From Sphingopyxis sp. TUF1 (GTDB taxonomy: Bacteria; Pseudomonadota; Alphaproteobacteria; Sphingomonadales; Sphingomonadaceae): 64,000 bases of DNA. The notes beneath the pieces are model-generated. The model saw only the letters and a program-made list of their open reading frames with translations. It was not told the DNA's origin and made no database searches. Shown here piece after piece: positions 24,506 to 33,106 of the stretch (its first letter is position 1; each line of letters starts with the position of its first letter). Where the stretch lies: the NCBI RefSeq assembly GCF_036687315.1, contig NZ_CP144683.1, forward strand, positions 1,054,001 to 1,118,000. The letters are read 5' to 3'. Made by a program: the position numbers and the translations under genes.

Positions 24506-26029
24506 ATGAACACCGTCATCATCCGCGAAGACGATCTGATCGAAACGATCGCCGACGCGCTCCAGTACATCAGCTATTTTCATCCGATGGACTATATCCG
24601 CGCGCTCGGCGCCGCGTACGAACGCGAAGTGTCGCCCGCCGCGAAGGACGCGATGGCGCAGATCCTCTCGAACAGCCGCATGTGCGCCGAGGGGCATCGC
24701 CCGATCTGCCAGGACACCGGCATCGTCACCGTCTTCATCAAATGGGGCATGGATTGCCGCCTCGACAGCCCGCGCAGCCTTCAGCAGGTCGTCGATGAAG
24801 GGGTTCGGAAGGCCTATCTCCACCCCGAGAACAAGCTGCGCGCCTCGATCCTCGCCGACCCGGCGTTCAGCCGCGTGAATACGAGGGACAATACGCCTTC
24901 GGTCCTCAACGTCGAAATGGTCCCCGGCGCCAAGGTCGTGATCGACGTCGCGGCGAAAGGCGGCGGCAGCGAGAATAAGTCGAAGTTCAAGATGATGAAT
25001 CCGTCGGATTCGATCGTCGACTGGGTGCTCGAAATGGTGCCGCAGATGGGCGCCGGCTGGTGCCCGCCCGGGATGCTCGGCATCGGCATCGGCGGCACTG
25101 CGGAAAAGGCGATGCTGCTTGCCAAGCAATCGCTGATGGACCCGATCGACATGACCGAACTGCTCGCGCGCGGGCCGTCGTCGCCAACCGAGGAACTGCG
25201 CATCGAGCTCTATGAAAAGGTCAACGCGCTCGGCATCGGCGCGCAGGGGCTCGGCGGCCTCGCCACCGTGCTCGACGTCAAGATCGCCGACTGGCCGACG
25301 CATGCGGCGTCAAAGCCCGTCGCAATGATCCCCAATTGCGCCGCAACGCGCCACGCGCACGTCACGCTCGACGGCAGCGGCCCTGCCTTTCTCGAACCGC
25401 CGGTGCTCGCCGACTATCCGCAGATCGACTGGAAACCCGACCAGGCCGCGATCCGCGTCGATCTCGACAATCTGACCCCCGAAGTCGTCGCAAGCTGGAA
25501 ACAGGGCGATCGCCTCTTGCTCAACGGCAAGATGCTCACCGGCCGCGACGCCGCGCACAAGCGTATCGCCGACATGCTCGCCAAGGGCGAACAGCTCCCC
25601 GTCGAGTTCAAGGGCCGCGTCATCTATTATGTCGGTCCGGTCGACCCGGTCGGCGAGGAAATCGTCGGCCCCGCTGGCCCCACGACCGCAACGCGCATGG
25701 ACAAGTTCATGGACATGATGCTGGGCCAGGGCCTGCTCGCCTGCGTCGGCAAGGCCGAACGCGGCCCCGCCGCGACAGAGGCGATCGCGAAGCACAAGAG
25801 CGCATACCTCATGGCCGTCGGCGGCGCCGCCTATCTCGTCGCGCGCGCGATCAAGGGCAGCAAGGTGGTAGGCTTCGCCGACCTCGGCATGGAAGCGATC
25901 TACGAGTTCGAGGTCAGCGACTTCCCGGTGACCGTCGCGGTCGACAGCGAAGGCCAGAACGTCCACGTCAACGCGCCGAAGCTGTGGCAGCAGCGGATCA
26001 GGGACGAGGGGTTGCTGGCGGGGGCGTAG
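24506..26029 (+). CDS. Class I fumarate hydratase (iron-sulfur)
   Basis: A 507-residue single-chain class I fumarase, with the alpha part first and the beta part after about residue 330. It hydrates fumarate to malate with a labile [4Fe-4S] cluster. Candidate cluster cysteines are in PICQDTG (Cys68), GWCPPG and PNCAATRH. The beta part shows GPTTATRMDKF and GKAERGP. It is cytoplasmic. ATG 24506 follows GCGAAAGGC. It is the single gene before the HicAB module and diverges from merC. Confidence 0.94.
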   Translation: MNTVIIREDDLIETIADALQYISYFHPMDYIRALGAAYEREVSPAAKDAMAQILSNSRMCAEGHRPICQDTGIVTVFIKWGMDCRLDSPRSLQQVVDEGVRKAYLHPENKLRASILADPAFSRVNTRDNTPSVLNVEMVPGAKVVIDVAAKGGGSENKSKFKMMNPSDSIVDWVLEMVPQMGAGWCPPGMLGIGIGGTAEKAMLLAKQSLMDPIDMTELLARGPSSPTEELRIELYEKVNALGIGAQGLGGLATVLDVKIADWPTHAASKPVAMIPNCAATRHAHVTLDGSGPAFLEPPVLADYPQIDWKPDQAAIRVDLDNLTPEVVASWKQGDRLLLNGKMLTGRDAAHKRIADMLAKGEQLPVEFKGRVIYYVGPVDPVGEEIVGPAGPTTATRMDKFMDMMLGQGLLACVGKAERGPAATEAIAKHKSAYLMAVGGAAYLVARAIKGSKVVGFADLGMEAIYEFEVSDFPVTVAVDSEGQNVHVNAPKLWQQRIRDEGLLAGA

Positions 26030-26120
26030 AAACGCTGTTTTGGGCGTTACAGGCTTGTAATTTTGAGTTCCGAAGTGTCGTAGATTACTAAATATGCTCA
26101 CCGAAAACGGAGCATTACTC

Positions 26121-26372
26121 GTGACCAGCATCGCCAAGCTGTATACCCGCATCCGCATGAACGGTCGCGCCAGTTTCAAGGAGTTATGCGGGATCGCCGA
26201 AGCCTTCGGATTTGAACTCAAGCGCACCAGCGGCAGCCACCACATCTTCCAGCATCCCGATATACCGGGCAATCTGAACCTCCAGCCGAGTGGCAAGGAT
26301 GCGAAGCCCTACCAAATCCGGCAATTGCTTGATATGATCGACAGCAACGGACTGGATATGATCAAGCCATGA
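26121..26372 (+). CDS. hicA: HicA-type mRNA interferase toxin
   Basis: About 83 residues from GTG 26121; an ATG at 26094 would add nine residues, but AACGGAG sits well for the GTG. The double-stranded-RNA-binding-like fold of HicA is shown by GFELKRTSGSHHIFQHP, with the catalytic His in SHH. HicA cleaves mRNA during stress and is held off by HicB. The sequence around 26040-26120 is AT-richer than the neighbours. The stop overlaps the hicB start (ATGA). Confidence 0.82.
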   Translation: MTSIAKLYTRIRMNGRASFKELCGIAEAFGFELKRTSGSHHIFQHPDIPGNLNLQPSGKDAKPYQIRQLLDMIDSNGLDMIKP

Positions 26373-26599
26373 GCATTCATTATCACATCAACCTGTTCTG
26401 GTCGGCGGAGGATGACTGCTGGATCGCCGACGTGCCCGACCTCAAATATTGCAGCGCGCATGGCGCCACCGCCGAAGAGGCCGCGCGAGAGATCGAAATC
26501 GCCATGCGGCTGTGGCTGGAAGTCTCCGCCGAACGGGGCGAGACGCCGCCCGAACCGCGCTACCGACCGGCCATATACGCGGTTCGCGACGCCGCCTGA
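26369..26599 (+). CDS. hicB: HicB-type antitoxin (short form)
   Basis: 76 residues with the HicB N-terminal partial RNase-H-like fold: YHINLFWSAEDDCWIADVPDL and the helix EEAAREIEIAMRLWLE. The usual C-terminal DNA-binding domain (ribbon-helix-helix or HTH) is missing, so autorepression would need another protein or does not occur. It starts within the hicA stop. Toxin-first order is normal for hicAB. Confidence 0.82.
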   Translation: MSIHYHINLFWSAEDDCWIADVPDLKYCSAHGATAEEAAREIEIAMRLWLEVSAERGETPPEPRYRPAIYAVRDAA

Positions 26600-26684
26600 C
26601 CAGCGCGCCGTTCGCGCGACGCTTGCCTTCTATTCGCAATCCGCCAACACTCCCCGCGACACGGACACCGCAGGGGGACGAACC

Positions 26685-28217
26685 ATGGATTTTCATAACG
26701 ACCGACCGAACCGCCGCGAGCTGATCCGCGGCGCCGCCATGCTCGGCGCGGGCGCCGCCGTTATGCGCCCGCTGCCTTCGCTCGCCGCCGACGGTCCGAT
26801 GGCCGCGATCCGCAAAGCCGCCGAAGCCGGCAAGGACGCCTCGATCCAGCGCATCCGCGACTGGATCGCCCTCCCCTCGATCGCCGCCGAGAACCGCAAC
26901 ATGGCCAAGGGCGCGGCCTTCATGGCCGAACTCGCGCGCGACGCCGGCTTTACCAATGTCGAGATCGTGCCGACCGACGGCCATCCCGGCGTCTTCGGGA
27001 TGATCGACGTCGGCGCGCCGCGCACGCTCGGCATCTATTTCATGTACGACGTCAAGCAGTTCGACCCGGCCGAGTGGTCATCGCCGCCGCTCGAAGGGCG
27101 GATGGTCGAACGCCCGGGTTTCGGGCAAGCGATCATGGGCCGCGGCGCGGTAAACCAGAAGGGCCCCGAAGCCGCCTTCCTCGCCGCGCTCCACGCGATC
27201 CGCGCCGCCAAGGCCAAGCTGCCAGTGAACATCGTCCTGATCTGCGAGGGCGAGGAGGAAATCGGTTCGCCGCATTTCCGCCAGATCGCGACCAAGCCCA
27301 ACATCCTCGCCGCGCTCCGGAAGTGTGAAGGCATCTTCATCCCCTTCGCGTCGCAGGGCCAGACGGGCAATGTGACGGTCAGCCTGGGATCGAAGGGCAT
27401 CGTCGAGCTCGAACTGGTCGCCAGCGGCGAAAAATGGGGCCGCGGGCCGAAAAAGGACGTCCATTCCAGCCTGAAGGCAATGGTCGATTCGCCCGCTTGG
27501 CGGCTGGTGCAGGCACTGCAAACGCTCGTGACCAAGGACGGCAACACCCCCGCGATCGACGGCTGGTTCGAAAATGTCCGCCCTTTGACCGCGCGTGAAA
27601 AGGCCTTGATCCGCGAAACGGCGAAAGCAAGCAATGAAGCGGAGATGAAGGCGGCGTTGGGCATTACCCACTGGATCGACGATTTGAGCTTCGAACATGC
27701 ACTGACCCGCCTCGCACAGGAGCCGACGGTGAATATCGAAGGGTTGGTCGCGGGTTACACCGGCCCCGGCGGCAAGACGGTCCTGCCCGGTCGCGCCGTC
27801 GCGAAGCTCGACCTGCGCCTCGTCCCCAACCAGACGCGCGCCGAGGCTGAAAAGAAGCTCCGTGCCCATCTCGACAAGCACGGCTTCACCGACGTCGAAA
27901 TGAACGTGTCGGGGGGTTACGACCCGACCGAGGTCGATGAAAACAGCCGCCTCATCCGCTCCGAACTTGCGACCTACCAAAGGCTGGGCGTCGGAACGAG
28001 CCTCAACCCGCGCATGGCGGGCAGTTGGCCCGGCGCGACCTTCACCGCGCCGCCGGTGTCGATTCCGGCGGGGCATTTCGGATTGGGCCATGGGTCGGGC
28101 GCGCACGCTCCCGACGAATATTTCCTGATCGATTCGACCAACCCGAAAGTCGCCGGGCTGGTCGATGCGACGATGGGATATGCCGAATTTCTCTATACTC
28201 TCGCGGCGATCAAATGA
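26685..28217 (+). CDS. Tat-exported M20 family dipeptidase-like protein with altered metal ligands
   Basis: 510 residues. The N-terminus NRRELIRGAAMLGAGAA is a twin-arginine signal, so it folds before export. The M20 fold is clear (EGEEEIGSP, KKDVHSSLKAMVDSPAW, GSGAHAPDE). However the first zinc-ligand motif, normally GHYDV, reads FMYDV (Met120 for His), and the bridging Asp of DDKG is replaced in VNQKGP (Asn157). Two of the metal ligands are therefore lost, so the enzyme may bind one metal, use another chemistry, or be inactive. Upstream ATG choices lie inside hicB; ATG 26685 after AGGGGGACGAACC is right. It overlaps the VOC gene by four bases. Confidence 0.82.
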   Translation: MDFHNDRPNRRELIRGAAMLGAGAAVMRPLPSLAADGPMAAIRKAAEAGKDASIQRIRDWIALPSIAAENRNMAKGAAFMAELARDAGFTNVEIVPTDGHPGVFGMIDVGAPRTLGIYFMYDVKQFDPAEWSSPPLEGRMVERPGFGQAIMGRGAVNQKGPEAAFLAALHAIRAAKAKLPVNIVLICEGEEEIGSPHFRQIATKPNILAALRKCEGIFIPFASQGQTGNVTVSLGSKGIVELELVASGEKWGRGPKKDVHSSLKAMVDSPAWRLVQALQTLVTKDGNTPAIDGWFENVRPLTAREKALIRETAKASNEAEMKAALGITHWIDDLSFEHALTRLAQEPTVNIEGLVAGYTGPGGKTVLPGRAVAKLDLRLVPNQTRAEAEKKLRAHLDKHGFTDVEMNVSGGYDPTEVDENSRLIRSELATYQRLGVGTSLNPRMAGSWPGATFTAPPVSIPAGHFGLGHGSGAHAPDEYFLIDSTNPKVAGLVDATMGYAEFLYTLAAIK

Positions 28218-28672
28218 GCGGCGACCTCAACGGCGTCGCGCACGTGATCCTGACCGCGGGCGACTTCGCACGATCGACCGCCTTCTGGCGCGACCTCATT
28301 CGCTATCTCGACTTGAAGGTCGTGCTCGACAGCGACGCGATGCTCTACGGCGTCGGCGGCCGCACCGCGATCGGCATCCGCACGCCGAGCGCTGAAAATA
28401 TCGGCAAGCGTTTCGATCAGGGCGCGCCAGGCCTCCACCACGTCTGCTTCCGGATGCGCGACCGCGCCGCGGTCGACCGCCTCCATGCCTTTCTGAAAGA
28501 CCGCGCCGATATCCGCTTCGTCCACGGCCCACAGGAGGAGCCGTGGGCCGCCGGCTATTATTCGATCCTGTTCGAGGATCCCGACGGCATCCGCATCGAA
28601 TTCAACCACGTCCCCGGCGCCGGACTGCTCGCCGAGGGCGAAACGATCGGCGGCGCCGAGGTCTTCGACTGA
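28214..28672 (+). CDS. VOC (glyoxalase/bleomycin-resistance fold) protein
   Basis: 152 residues with two beta-alpha-beta modules of the VOC fold: VAHVILTAGDFARSTAFWRD at the start, GLHHVCFRM in the middle and FEDPDGIRIEFNHV at the end. The metal positions of VOC enzymes fit His10, His near 76 and Glu near 131. The substrate is unknown; the family includes glyoxalases, dioxygenases and resistance proteins. Translation is coupled to the M20 gene (ATGA), so the two probably work together. Confidence 0.8.
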   Translation: MSGDLNGVAHVILTAGDFARSTAFWRDLIRYLDLKVVLDSDAMLYGVGGRTAIGIRTPSAENIGKRFDQGAPGLHHVCFRMRDRAAVDRLHAFLKDRADIRFVHGPQEEPWAAGYYSILFEDPDGIRIEFNHVPGAGLLAEGETIGGAEVFD

Positions 28673-28700
28673 CCGCAATACGTTAGCGCGCCCGTCAATT

Positions 28701-28781
28701 CCGTTTGTGTCGAGCGAAGTCGAGACACCCATCGAGCTTCGCCGTGCCGATGGGTGTCTCGACTTCGCTCGACACAAACGG
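28701..28781. repeat. Perfect 34-bp inverted repeat (GTCGAGCGAAGTCGAGAC family E)
   Basis: Arms 28701-28734 and 28748-28781 are exact reverse complements around a 13-base loop. The core GTGTCGAGCGAAGTCGAGAC is itself nearly palindromic. It lies between the convergent VOC and DUF481 genes and may end both transcripts. Confidence 0.92.
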
Positions 28782-28811
28782 GAAGATGGATCAGATTAAG
28801 CTCTCGCCTCT

Positions 28812-29981
28812 CTAAAACCCGTAAACCAGCGTGAAGCGCGTCATTGTATCGACCGTTTCAACCCCCGGCGGCGGATCGGTGTCGATTTCGGCCGAATAGG
28901 AAAAGCGCGCCGACAGGGCTCCGGTCAGCTTGGCGTTGAGCGCGGTCAGTGCACTCGTCGAGGTGTTGCGCCCGCCGATTATCGTCGATGCGACCTGCGT
29001 CAGCCGCAAGGTGGGCGACAATTGCCATCCGAAATCGAGCCCCGCGAGCCCGGTCAGCTCGCTGTCGTCGATGCCGAAGCCCGGAATATAATCGGTGTCG
29101 CGCCACGCCGGGCCAGCCTTGACGTTCAATGCCATTTTCTTGCCGGCGATCAGCTTGTAACCCAGCCCCGCCGACGCGTTCCAGCGTTCGCCGAACCCCA
29201 GAATGCGGTCGCGTTCCCAGCGGCCGAGGCCATAGGCAAAGGCGCGCTCGCTGACCTCGATCTGCGGTTCATATTCGACGAGATAGCGTTCGATCGAGGT
29301 GCGTCCGTTCGTCCGCTGATAATCGGCCTGCGCGCGAAAACGCTGGTTCCAGTCAATCCCCTTGCGCGCGAGCGCGACACCGATGCTGAGCCCCGAAGAT
29401 TTGGTGTTGCCGGTGCTGTAGGAGGCGCCAACCTGTCCTTCACCCTTCCAGTTCTGCCAGAATTTCGCCTGTGCGAGCTTTGCGCGCGCTGCCGCGGCTT
29501 CGGCGGCGCGCTCCTTCGCGCGGTCGGCGCGATATTCGGCAAGTAGCGTGTCGATCTTCGCCGCCTGGTCGGGCAGCGTCGCCTTGGCAAGCTTGCCCAC
29601 CGCTTCGACATCGCCGTCCTTCTTGCTCGCCATCGCCGCGGCGAGCATCTGCTGCACGGGGTCGGGCTGTTCGCCATCCTCGCGCACCGCTGTTGCCGCC
29701 GCCATCATCGCGTCGATGTCGCCGATCGAACGCGGGTTGGTCGCCTTGGCCAGCGATACCACCGTGTCGATGTCGCGCTTGTCGCTGCTGTCGATCGCCG
29801 CGGCGATCATCGCGCGCACCGGGTCGGGCAGCGGCTGCGGAGTTGTTTCGGGCAGCAGCGAGGGCACCATCGCCGGGACGATCAGCGGCGAAATTGCCGG
29901 CGCGGCGGGGGTGGCAAAGGCAGGCGCGGCACACCCCGCGACCAGCACGGCGATGGCGGCGTGGCGCGGAAAAGAGGTCAT
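28812..29981 (-). CDS. DUF481 outer-membrane beta-barrel protein
   Basis: 389 residues. A signal peptide (residues 1-23, ending in AFA) is followed by an Ala-rich helical region with repeated segments (DPVRAMIAAAIDSSDKRDID and DPVQQMLAAAMASKKDGDVE align with each other). A DUF481 barrel (YdiY-like) begins near residue 170, and the last residue is the terminal Phe of outer-membrane proteins (TLVYGF). YdiY is acid-induced in E. coli; the function is not known. Alone on its strand. Confidence 0.85.
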   Translation of the reverse strand: MTSFPRHAAIAVLVAGCAAPAFATPAAPAISPLIVPAMVPSLLPETTPQPLPDPVRAMIAAAIDSSDKRDIDTVVSLAKATNPRSIGDIDAMMAAATAVREDGEQPDPVQQMLAAAMASKKDGDVEAVGKLAKATLPDQAAKIDTLLAEYRADRAKERAAEAAAARAKLAQAKFWQNWKGEGQVGASYSTGNTKSSGLSIGVALARKGIDWNQRFRAQADYQRTNGRTSIERYLVEYEPQIEVSERAFAYGLGRWERDRILGFGERWNASAGLGYKLIAGKKMALNVKAGPAWRDTDYIPGFGIDDSELTGLAGLDFGWQLSPTLRLTQVASTIIGGRNTSTSALTALNAKLTGALSARFSYSAEIDTDPPPGVETVDTMTRFTLVYGF

Positions 29982-30111
29982 CGAATGGGCCCTTCGCCGG
30001 GAATTAAATCACGGCATTTCAATCGGCACGCACCACTGCACGCCTTCGCCTTGCCGGTCATAGGCCGAAATCGGCTGGCATTTCCACCCCCAACGCCCCA
30101 TCTGCAATCCC

Positions 30112-30387
30112 ATGCTGATTGCCATCATTGCCATTTTCATTGCCGGGGTTGGCAATTTTGCGATGCACCGCGCCTTCATGGAAAGCGACGACCCGCTGGT
30201 GCAACAGATGGTCCGCCCGCTCGCTGACAAGGTCGGACCGCACGCGACCTATATCTTTGAATTTCTGTTGCTCGTCGGCGCAATGGCGATCGCGACGCGC
30301 AGCGCGATCACCGGCGCGCTGCTCTATGGGGTCTACACGCTGTTCAACGCGATGGCGTTCAGCTGGATCATGCAGCGCGGCGATTAA
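30112..30387 (+). CDS. Small membrane protein, function unknown
   Basis: 91 residues. A first helix MLIAIIAIFIAGVGNFAM and a hydrophobic C-terminal half (YIFEFLLLVGAMAIA and ALLYGVYTLFNAMAF) give about three membrane segments with a charged middle (SDDPLVQQMVRPLADKVG). No motif is recognised. No strong ribosome site precedes ATG 30112. The frame is well conserved in codon use with its neighbours. Confidence 0.7.
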   Translation: MLIAIIAIFIAGVGNFAMHRAFMESDDPLVQQMVRPLADKVGPHATYIFEFLLLVGAMAIATRSAITGALLYGVYTLFNAMAFSWIMQRGD

Positions 30388-30449
30388 GCTCTCGTTTCGG
30401 CCGCAAGAAACGGAACGCATTGTCGGCGCACAGCAGCAATAGCGCGCGC

Positions 30450-31175
30450 ATGACGCCGACAATCGAAACCGACATCGCAGCCCGCCTCGGCGCGATCGAC
30501 TGGGACGCCGTAGCGACCGCGCTCGACGGCGCGGGATGGGCGATACTGCCGGGGCTGTTCGGCGACGCCGAATGCGACGCGCTCGCCGCAAGCTATGACA
30601 CGCCGCCGCTGTTCCGCAGCCATATCCAGATGGCGCGGCACGGTTTCGGCCGCGGCGAATATCGCTATTTCGCCTATCCGCTACCGCCGCTCGTCGCGGC
30701 GCTGCGCAGCCGCCTCTATCCGCACCTCATGCCCTTGGCGAACCGCTGGCACGAACGCATGGGCCTGTCCGTCCGCTTTCCCGCCGACCATGCCGATTTC
30801 ATCGCGCGCTGTCATGCCGCGGGGCAGCTACGCCCAACGCCGCTGCTGCTGCGCTATGGCGCCGGCGACTATAATTGCCTGCATCAGGACCTGTATGGCG
30901 AGCATGTCTTTCCGGTGCAGGCAGCGGTGCTGCTGTCGGCGCCGGGCGAGGATTTCACCGGCGGCGAGTTCATCCTGACCGAACAGCGGCCGCGGATGCA
31001 GTCGCGCGCCGCGGTCGTGCCGCTGGCGAAGGGCGATGCCGTGATCTTTGCCGTGAATGTCCGTCCGGTGCGCGGGTCGCGCGGCGATTACCGCGTCGCG
31101 ATGCGCCACGGCGTCAGCGAGATCCGTTCGGGACAGCGGCACACGCTCGGGGTGATTTTCCACGACGCTGCCTGA
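30450..31175 (+). CDS. 2-oxoglutarate/Fe(II)-dependent oxygenase
   Basis: 241 residues from ATG 30450 (a TTG at 30420 is possible). The double-stranded beta-helix iron site is CLHQDLYGE (His145, Asp147) with distal His220 in AMRHGVSEIR and an Arg near 230 for 2-oxoglutarate. GAGDYNCLHQDLYG and FTGGEFILTEQRPR resemble the 2OG-Fe(II) family found next to DNA-repair AlkB or prolyl hydroxylases. The substrate is unknown. It faces the MBL gene tail to tail with 7 bases between. Confidence 0.82.
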   Translation: MTPTIETDIAARLGAIDWDAVATALDGAGWAILPGLFGDAECDALAASYDTPPLFRSHIQMARHGFGRGEYRYFAYPLPPLVAALRSRLYPHLMPLANRWHERMGLSVRFPADHADFIARCHAAGQLRPTPLLLRYGAGDYNCLHQDLYGEHVFPVQAAVLLSAPGEDFTGGEFILTEQRPRMQSRAAVVPLAKGDAVIFAVNVRPVRGSRGDYRVAMRHGVSEIRSGQRHTLGVIFHDAA

Positions 31176-31182
31176 GCGGCGC

Positions 31183-32319
31183 TTACGCCACGCCGTGATA
31201 CCACCAGACGCCGTCACGATCCTCGCGCTTCACGCGCCCCTCGACCTCGAGCCGCTTCAGATGCGCGAGCGCTTCGCCCGTTGCCAGCCCGCGGTTGTGT
31301 TCGCCGATCGGGCGGTTGAAAAGCAGCGGAAAGGCGTCGACTGCGCGCAGCGGCGCCTTCGCCGCCGCTTCGGCCAGGTTGTAAAGCCGCATCCGATGTT
31401 CGTCGCGCAGCGCCATCAACCGGGCGTGCAGCCCCTTGAACGGCTCGCCATGCGCGGGGCAGACGGTGACGTCGGCGGGAATGGTGCGCAGCAGCTTGTC
31501 GATCGACGCCAGCCATTCGCCCAGCGGATCGGCGTCGGGTTCGGTGATGTTGACCGACACGTTCGAACTGATCCGCGGCAGCACCTGATCGCCCGAGATC
31601 AGCACGCCCTCGATCTCGTTCCACAGGCACGCATGTTCGGGGCTGTGCCCCGACCCCACAACGACGCGCCAGCGATGCGCCCCCATGTCCAGAAGATCAC
31701 CGTCGGCGATCCGCACATAGGATCGCGGCAGGGTGAAGATCATGCGCTGGAACATGTTCCAGCCGCGCCCGCGCTGAGCCTCGATCGCGTCGGCGTCCCA
31801 GCCCGCGGCGCGCGACTGCGCCAGCGCCTCGTCGGGCGCGCTGTCGGCCGAATCGGCGACGATCGCGCGCGCGGTCAGCATTTCGCCGCGCGTCATCCAC
31901 AGCTTCACGCCCTGCTTTTTCGCGATCCATCCGGCCAGGCCGATATGGTCGGGGTGGAGGTGCGTGCCGATGACGCGCGTGATCCGCTTGTCCTTGAGCG
32001 CGCCCGCATAGAGCGCCTTCCACGCGTCGGAACAGGGCGTCAGGCATATGCCCGTATCGACGACCGCGACGCCCTCGCCCCGCGCGTCGGCGTCGTCGAG
32101 CAGCCAGCTGTTGATATGGCCGAGCGAACCCGGCATCGGGATGCGCGCCCAGCTGATGCCGTTTGCGATACGGATCGTCTCGCCCGCGCCCGGCGCGGCC
32201 TCGCCCCACGGGTAAGTGAGGCCCGCGTGGCTCGTCGCAGTAAAGCTGTCGTCCTGGGTCAGCGAGGCGTCCGGCGAACCGCTGGCCGCCGGGATATTGT
32301 CCTCGTCCGCCCCCGCCAT
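31183..32319 (-). CDS. MBL-fold metallo-hydrolase
   Basis: 378 residues, cytoplasmic. The zinc motif THLHPDHIG (residues 119-127) is followed by GSGHSPEHACLW and ISGDQVLPRIS, giving the full glyoxalase-II-like ligand set. A C-terminal winged-helix-like tail (GEALAHLKRLEVEGRVKRED) matches the LACTB2-type MBL proteins. The substrate may be a thioester, lactone or RNA; not decided. It starts 3 bases after the trcR stop, so it is in one operon with it. Confidence 0.86.
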   Translation of the reverse strand: MAGADEDNIPAASGSPDASLTQDDSFTATSHAGLTYPWGEAAPGAGETIRIANGISWARIPMPGSLGHINSWLLDDADARGEGVAVVDTGICLTPCSDAWKALYAGALKDKRITRVIGTHLHPDHIGLAGWIAKKQGVKLWMTRGEMLTARAIVADSADSAPDEALAQSRAAGWDADAIEAQRGRGWNMFQRMIFTLPRSYVRIADGDLLDMGAHRWRVVVGSGHSPEHACLWNEIEGVLISGDQVLPRISSNVSVNITEPDADPLGEWLASIDKLLRTIPADVTVCPAHGEPFKGLHARLMALRDEHRMRLYNLAEAAAKAPLRAVDAFPLLFNRPIGEHNRGLATGEALAHLKRLEVEGRVKREDRDGVWWYHGVA

Positions 32320-32322
32320 GCC

Positions 32323-32997
32323 TCAGCCTTCGCCTTCGCCGTCGCCGTCGGCCTGCGCTTCTTCGGCGGCGCGCGCTTCGTTCGCCGCGGTGCGTTCGGC
32401 GCGCAGCTCTTCGAGCAGCGCTTCGCGGTCGCCTTCCAGCCGATTGTCCTCGGGCGCCTTGATCCCCGCCTTCTTCGCCGCCTTGGCGACGAGCGCGTCG
32501 AGTTCGCGCTGCGAGCAGAGGCCGAGCGTCACCGGGTCTTTCGGGACGATGTTCGCGCTGTTCCAGTGGCTGCGGTCGCGGATCGCGCCGATCGTGTTGC
32601 GCGTCGTGCCAATGAGCTTGCCGATCGCGCCGTCGGACACTTCGGGGTGGTTCTTAAGGATCCACGCGATGCCGTCGGGCTTGTCCTGGCGCTTGCTGAC
32701 CGGCGTGTAGCGCGGGCCGCGCGTGCGGCGGATCGTGTCCTGCGACTGCACGCTCATCTTGAGCTTGTAGTTCGGATCCTTCTGGCCCTTTTCGATTTCG
32801 TCCATCGACAGCTCGTGTGCGCGCACGGGGTCGCGGCCGGTATATTTGGTCGCCGCGGTCTCGTCGGCGATCGCCTGCACTTCGAGGATGTGGATGCCGC
32901 AAAATTCGGCGATCTGGCCGAAGGTCAGGCCGGTATTGTCGACCAGCCAGGCGGCGGTCGCATGCGGCATCAGCGGGGTCGGATTGGCATTGGCCAT
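32323..32997 (-). CDS. trcR: Cell-cycle transcriptional regulator TrcR (DUF1013)
   Basis: 224 residues. The protein begins LMPHATAAWLVDNTGLTFGQIAEFC-like (positions 9-33) and continues with IHILEVQAIADE and VSKRQDKPDGIAWILKNHPE, as in alphaproteobacterial DUF1013 proteins; Caulobacter TrcR is a CtrA-linked regulator. HTH-like segments are SDGAIGKLIGTTRNTIGAIRD-like (about 120-140). The acidic tail (EAQADGDGEGEG) is variable. A terminator separates it from lysR upstream, so it has its own promoter; the MBL gene follows. Confidence 0.86.
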   Translation of the reverse strand: MANANPTPLMPHATAAWLVDNTGLTFGQIAEFCGIHILEVQAIADETAATKYTGRDPVRAHELSMDEIEKGQKDPNYKLKMSVQSQDTIRRTRGPRYTPVSKRQDKPDGIAWILKNHPEVSDGAIGKLIGTTRNTIGAIRDRSHWNSANIVPKDPVTLGLCSQRELDALVAKAAKKAGIKAPEDNRLEGDREALLEELRAERTAANEARAAEEAQADGDGEGEG

Positions 32998-33018
32998 GAC
33001 GGAAACTCCAAAAGCGGA

Positions 33019-33049
33019 AATAATAAGGGCCGCCCCTCGCGGGGCGGCC
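33019..33049 (-). terminator. Rho-independent terminator after the LysR gene
   Basis: GGCCGCCCC (33028-33036), loop TCGC, GGGGCGGCC (33041-33049). Read on the minus strand the stem is followed by CTTATTATTT. It ends transcription from lysR before trcR, whose start is 22 bases further on. Confidence 0.85.
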
Positions 33050-33106
33050 GTCCGGCGGCGGTTTAGACCTTAATCGCGCCCTGCGCAAGCACAGCCCGAC
33101 TGCGCG

